Origin: Chara braunii
Lineage: Eukaryota > Streptophyta > Charophyceae > Charales > Characeae
NCBI GenBank assembly: GCA_003427395.1
Contig: BFEA01001342.1
Span: 25,861-45,904 of the forward strand
Length of the DNA: 20,044 nt
Direction: 5' to 3'
Each line of letters opens with the position of its first letter. Position 1 is the first letter of the stretch. The notes under the pieces were generated by a model. The model did no database searches and was not told where the DNA came from. It worked only from the letters and a program-made list of their open reading frames with translations. The translations under genes were made by a program, and so were the position numbers. This document shows positions 17,157 to 20,044 of the stretch, piece after piece.

Positions 17157-18439
17157 AAAGAGTAGAAGGTAGATCTCCTAGCCGGAGCGGCAATTCATTT
17201 GGACTTAGAGAATGGCACGCAACAGAATAAAAAACATAAAAAAATAAATGGAAGAGAGGACTGACTTATCGAACGGGCCCGATCAGATTAGCTGGAGATC
17301 CCCTCTTGTCTAACCTGACAAGGTACATGTACCACAATAAATCAGCCGAAGAAAACTAATTGCAGCAATGGAGATTTCGAGGGGTGCAGACGGCCGCCGA
17401 GACATAAGCGGGGCAGTATGTGATAACATGCAGTAAGACCAGTCAAGATCCCCTTGAAAGGCATGCTCTTGCTAACCGTATGTCCCCCAAGTTCAGCACA
17501 ACAAAGAGATGCATTGACCGCAACAGATTTGGGCTCGAAAGGTCCTGTCCCGTTGGGCCTGGTCCCACTGAGTCCCGAGGGTCCCAAGTAGGTCGTGGAC
17601 CAGGACCAACGAGATAGGTGTACCAAGTCAGTCCCAAACTGCCTCCACGGTACTGAAAAGGCAAAGACAACTTCCAGCGCAAACTCACCCCTACAGCCGT
17701 TCAAAAATGAAAAGACATTGCACCGTAGTAAGATATGTCATTTTTAGAACAGATACATCATCCATCCATCCATTAGATGAGAAAGCAATCCACATGCTCA
17801 CACACACAACCAGAACCGCAGAGAAGAGGAAGAGAGCCCAGCACACCCCAACAGGCCATGAAGCACCAAGCAACCTCCCACGGGCTAACCAGGTCACACG
17901 GCACTTACCTGTGAGGCCCGACTTCCAAAGATGGATAACAGCTCACCCCCCTCTCTCATCAGTCCTCCTGACCCCCAGCTACCACTACACGAAGTGTCCT
18001 AGCATGACTAAGAGGGCCTTCCTACNCCCCTGTTGCAACGCCGGATCCCCCGCCGATGTCTGAAGACCAAGTAGCAACTTGCAGCTCTCCGATGTAGATA
18101 TGGCAGCCTCCGATCAAGTCTCCCTCTTGAGGGGAAGCCCAAAAGTCACTCAATGTCTTCTTGACGTGCAGATTCCAGGTGCGAGTACCTCTCACTCTCT
18201 ACTCCCTCTCGCTTACTCCAATCAGCCTCCTCTGTCTCGCCACCCCATCCAATCACTCGAGCAACCTGGTTAGGTCTGATGTCGACCCTACATGACCTAA
18301 CCAGGTGGGGGCAGTATCCACATACCTCACTGTCCCTCTTAACCCTAACTTCCTAACCCTAATCCGAGATTAGGTTAGCCCTAACCTAACTCGGAATTAG
18401 GTTTAGGGTGACTAACACCTCATGCCAACAAATAAGTCC
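17157..18439 (-). other. Leader / 5' untranslated region of element A
   Basis: About 1.3 kb between primer site and gag with no supported protein. Minus-strand contents include CACAGGTAAGTG at 17902-17913 (splice-donor consensus), a GGTCC/GGACC-rich stretch at about 17540-17610, an ambiguous base at 18026, and CCTAA/TTAGG inverted words at 18340-18410 next to the primer site, possibly structured RNA. The length is large for a leader; an unrecognised nested insertion is possible. Confidence 0.6.
18340..18410. repeat. Telomere-like CCCTAA / TTAGGG words in inverted arrangement
   Basis: TAACCCTAAC and CTAACCCTAA are followed by two small inverted repeats (CCTAATCCGAGATTAGG and CCTAACTCGGAATTAGG) and TTTAGGG. 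The copies are interspersed, not a telomeric array. Confidence 0.7.
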
Positions 18440-18451
18440 GCTCCGATACCA
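18440..18451 (-). promoter_or_regulatory. Primer-binding site of element A (initiator tRNA-Met type)
   Basis: In element sense the LTR end GTAACA is followed by AT and then TGGTATCGGAGC. This differs by one base from the usual plant initiator-Met primer site (TGGTATCAGAGC) and equals that of element B. Confidence 0.88.
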
Positions 18452-18453
18452 AT

Positions 18454-18752
18454 TGTTACGATCCTGGTCATTTCCAAAAAGCAAATTCACAATGAAAGAC
18501 AATGCCACCCAATTGCGAAAGAAATGAAAGCACTTGCGAAGAGATAGAGACCAGAGGAGAGAGAAAGAAGAAGAAGAAGAAGAAGAAGAAGAAGAAGATA
18601 TGCACCAGCAAGACTAATGACAATTCCCCCTTCTCTCTCCACCTTCCTCCTCCTCCTTCACTTCGCCAATATTATTCTTCTCCCAATAATAATTATAACA
18701 ATGAATGGATGAACCAGAATCAATATCCGAAGTTCCCTCTTACTGCTGACTC

Positions 18753-18787
<35 letters not shown>

Positions 18788-19874
18788 GTCCACCATAGCT
18801 ATGGCTTCCCTCCTTCTGCCTCCTCTCTCATGCATAGGCTATGTCGGACTACTGAGGGCCCTGCCCTCCTGTCCAAAGGACAACCCAAAGCAGCTATGGC
18901 GCTGCGCTCCTGTCCAAAGGACAACCCAAAGCATGCTGCTGGCCGGTCCGCCATGCCTGACTCTGCCTCGAGCTTCCTTGGTGCGGCACTACCCCAACTG
19001 GGGCCTTCTAGATGCAGCGCCCAACAAGGGGACGAAGACGGTGTCCACCAGAGCCAGGTAGGTGCCTCACCACTCTCCTCCTTAGCCCCCTTCTTCCTCC
19101 TCCTCAAGCTGGGCTGCTCGCCATAGCCAGGCTGAGCGCCAGCTGCCCTTCACCTCCAAGCAGCGCTGTTTCAGCCAGCGCTGTGCTCCAGCAGCATGTC
19201 GCCAATCCTTGCATGCCGCAAATGAGGAGCCACTTGCTCCTCCGAAAGATATAGCGGCCTACTGGCGTCCTGGGCCGTGACTTCCTGGGCCGAGCGGCCT
19301 CCCAACTGGCGCTCAGCCTGGCTATGGCGAGCAGCCCAGCAACCGGTACCTCCTCCCTTTCGGAGGGAAACATCATTGCAGGCTCTGCTAACCTCCGGAC
19401 AGGCCCTAGACCCGGGCTACTTGGACTGGTACCGGCCTACCTCTAACCTACCGCTACTGGGCCTCTAAAAATGCCAACTTTTTGTCTTCTTCTGCTCGGC
19501 CTCCAGTACCCGACACTTCTACCACTACTTCAGTGGTACCGGCCTACCTGCTACTTGAGTGTTTTTCCTCTCTGCTCTAAGTGTCGCGGGCCTACCCCCG
19601 CTACTCGAGTGTTTTCCCCCGCTGCAACCCTCACAGTCACGGCCACAGGTAAGTACCAGCCCTGCGGGGCCTTGCAACCAACAAGTACCCTTGCGGGTCA
19701 CACACACACTCAACCGACAAGCACTCAGACAGGCATGCAAACCAGCACGCACACACACACACACAGACATGGAAATCACAGCAGAATGCGGGAATTTCAG
19801 CAAGGCATTCATTCCAGCGGCAAATCCCAGAAATCAGCAGTGTTCTCAGTCTGTGTTTTTGGCGGGTCATTACA
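18454..19874 (-). repeat. 5' LTR of element A
   Basis: 1421 bp, pairing with 9213-10885. It differs by microsatellite lengths (AAG 18566-18598, CAA about 18751-18786), about 30 substitutions in its first kilobase, a 34-bp inverted templated segment at about 19304-19337 and a 7-bp gap near 18930. Its last 421 bp (19454-19874) match 10465-10885 exactly. In element sense the promoter-bearing U3 lies at the high-coordinate side. Confidence 0.95.
19108..19340. repeat. Perfect 35-bp inverted repeat in the right LTR
   Basis: The arm at 19108-19142 (starting GCTGGGCTGCTCGCCATAGC) is the exact reverse complement of 19306-19340. The left LTR has only the first arm (9888-9922); at the second site it reads CCTCCCAGCAACCGG without the extra sequence. 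Confidence 0.92.
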
Positions 19875-19878
19875 ATAG
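19874..19878. repeat. Target-site duplication of element A, right copy
   Basis: AATAG matching 9208-9212. The first A is shared with the LTR end, so only ATAG (19875-19878) is unambiguous. Confidence 0.8.
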
Positions 19879-20044
19879 AAAATAAAATTTAAAAATATAT
19901 ATGCAAGGAAGATGAGCGACAACAAACTTCAGAAATCAAACAGCATCATACACATAAGACCAGATAGTCATGACCTCGAACCAACAGCAGAATTGCATCA
20001 CGAATTTCACCAAATAAGAACACACCAAGAGCTCATAATTGACA
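19879..20044. other. Right flank of element A, AT-rich, no gene seen
   Basis: AT-rich non-coding sequence. It does not resemble a retrotransposon gag region, so it neither confirms nor excludes that element A inserted inside element B. Confidence 0.5.

Larger units (their letters stand above)
9213..19874 (-). mobile_element. Complete but inactivated Ty3/gypsy chromodomain LTR retrotransposon (element A)
   Basis: A 10.7-kb element with LTRs 9213-10885 and 18454-19874, target duplication AATAG/ATAG, a primer-binding site next to the right LTR, a polypurine tract next to the left LTR, and minus-strand domains in the order gag, zinc knuckle, protease, RT, RNase H, integrase, chromodomain. Integrase after RNase H defines Ty3/gypsy (Metaviridae), and the terminal chromodomain points to the chromovirus branch. 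Stops at 15924, 14045, 11632 and 11143, frameshifts near 15870, 15700, 13970, 12985, 12525 and 12290, and a nested MITE at 14559-15188 make it non-autonomous. It lies beside the leader of element B. Confidence 0.95.

Noticed and set aside
18340-18410. Interstitial telomere array
   Set aside because: Only a few scattered, inverted CCCTAA words, not a tandem array.

Overview
This is repeat-dense nuclear DNA from a eukaryote, most likely green-plant lineage. The reasons are the intron-bearing RAD50 exon, the chromodomain-bearing Ty3/gypsy element, the initiator-methionine-type primer sites, the U2 snRNA-derived sequence and abundant AG, TG, AAG and CAA microsatellites. A characean or other streptophyte alga is a reasonable guess, but the sequence does not prove it. 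There are no bacterial operons, rRNA genes, intact tRNA genes or CRISPR arrays. The only host coding sequence I can support is one RAD50 exon (1841-1969, minus). Neighbouring RAD50 exons are not visible, so most of the window may be intron or flank filled by transposable elements.

Layout, left to right. 1-1740: microsatellites, one end of a TTAA-flanked MITE (to 334), a decayed LINE reverse-transcriptase C-terminus (387-1020, plus), and A-tailed SINE-like retroposons (about 1490-1735). 1841-1969: RAD50 exon, followed by a minus-strand SINE with a 15-bp target duplication (2159-2378). 2720-4370: low-complexity ACCCG/CGGGT sequence, a possible tRNA-like SINE head and a 45-bp tandem repeat. 4377-4480: U2 snRNA 5' domain followed by an A tail, minus strand. 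4971-5077: imperfect foldback. 5759-5924: complete small TTAA MITE. 6080-7003: more SINE-like pieces. 7083-8411: putative LTR of a plus-strand retrotransposon (element B), followed by its primer site and leader, including a degenerate 9-bp minisatellite.

9208-19878 is a complete but dead Ty3/gypsy chromodomain retrotransposon (element A) on the minus strand. It has both LTRs, a 4-5 bp target duplication, a primer-binding site, a polypurine tract, and gag, protease, RT, RNase H, integrase and chromodomain sequence. The coding frame is broken by at least four stops and several frameshifts. A 630-bp TTAA MITE (14559-15188) is nested in it just ahead of the protease motif. Its two LTRs are a mosaic: one 421-bp end is identical between them, while the remaining ~1 kb differs at roughly 30 positions. 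The left LTR carries a ~265-bp tandem duplication and the right LTR an inverted templated insertion.

The pieces do not form a pathway. They record successive retroposition (LINE, SINE, U2), DNA-transposon insertion (TTAA MITEs) and LTR-element insertion around a RAD50 locus.
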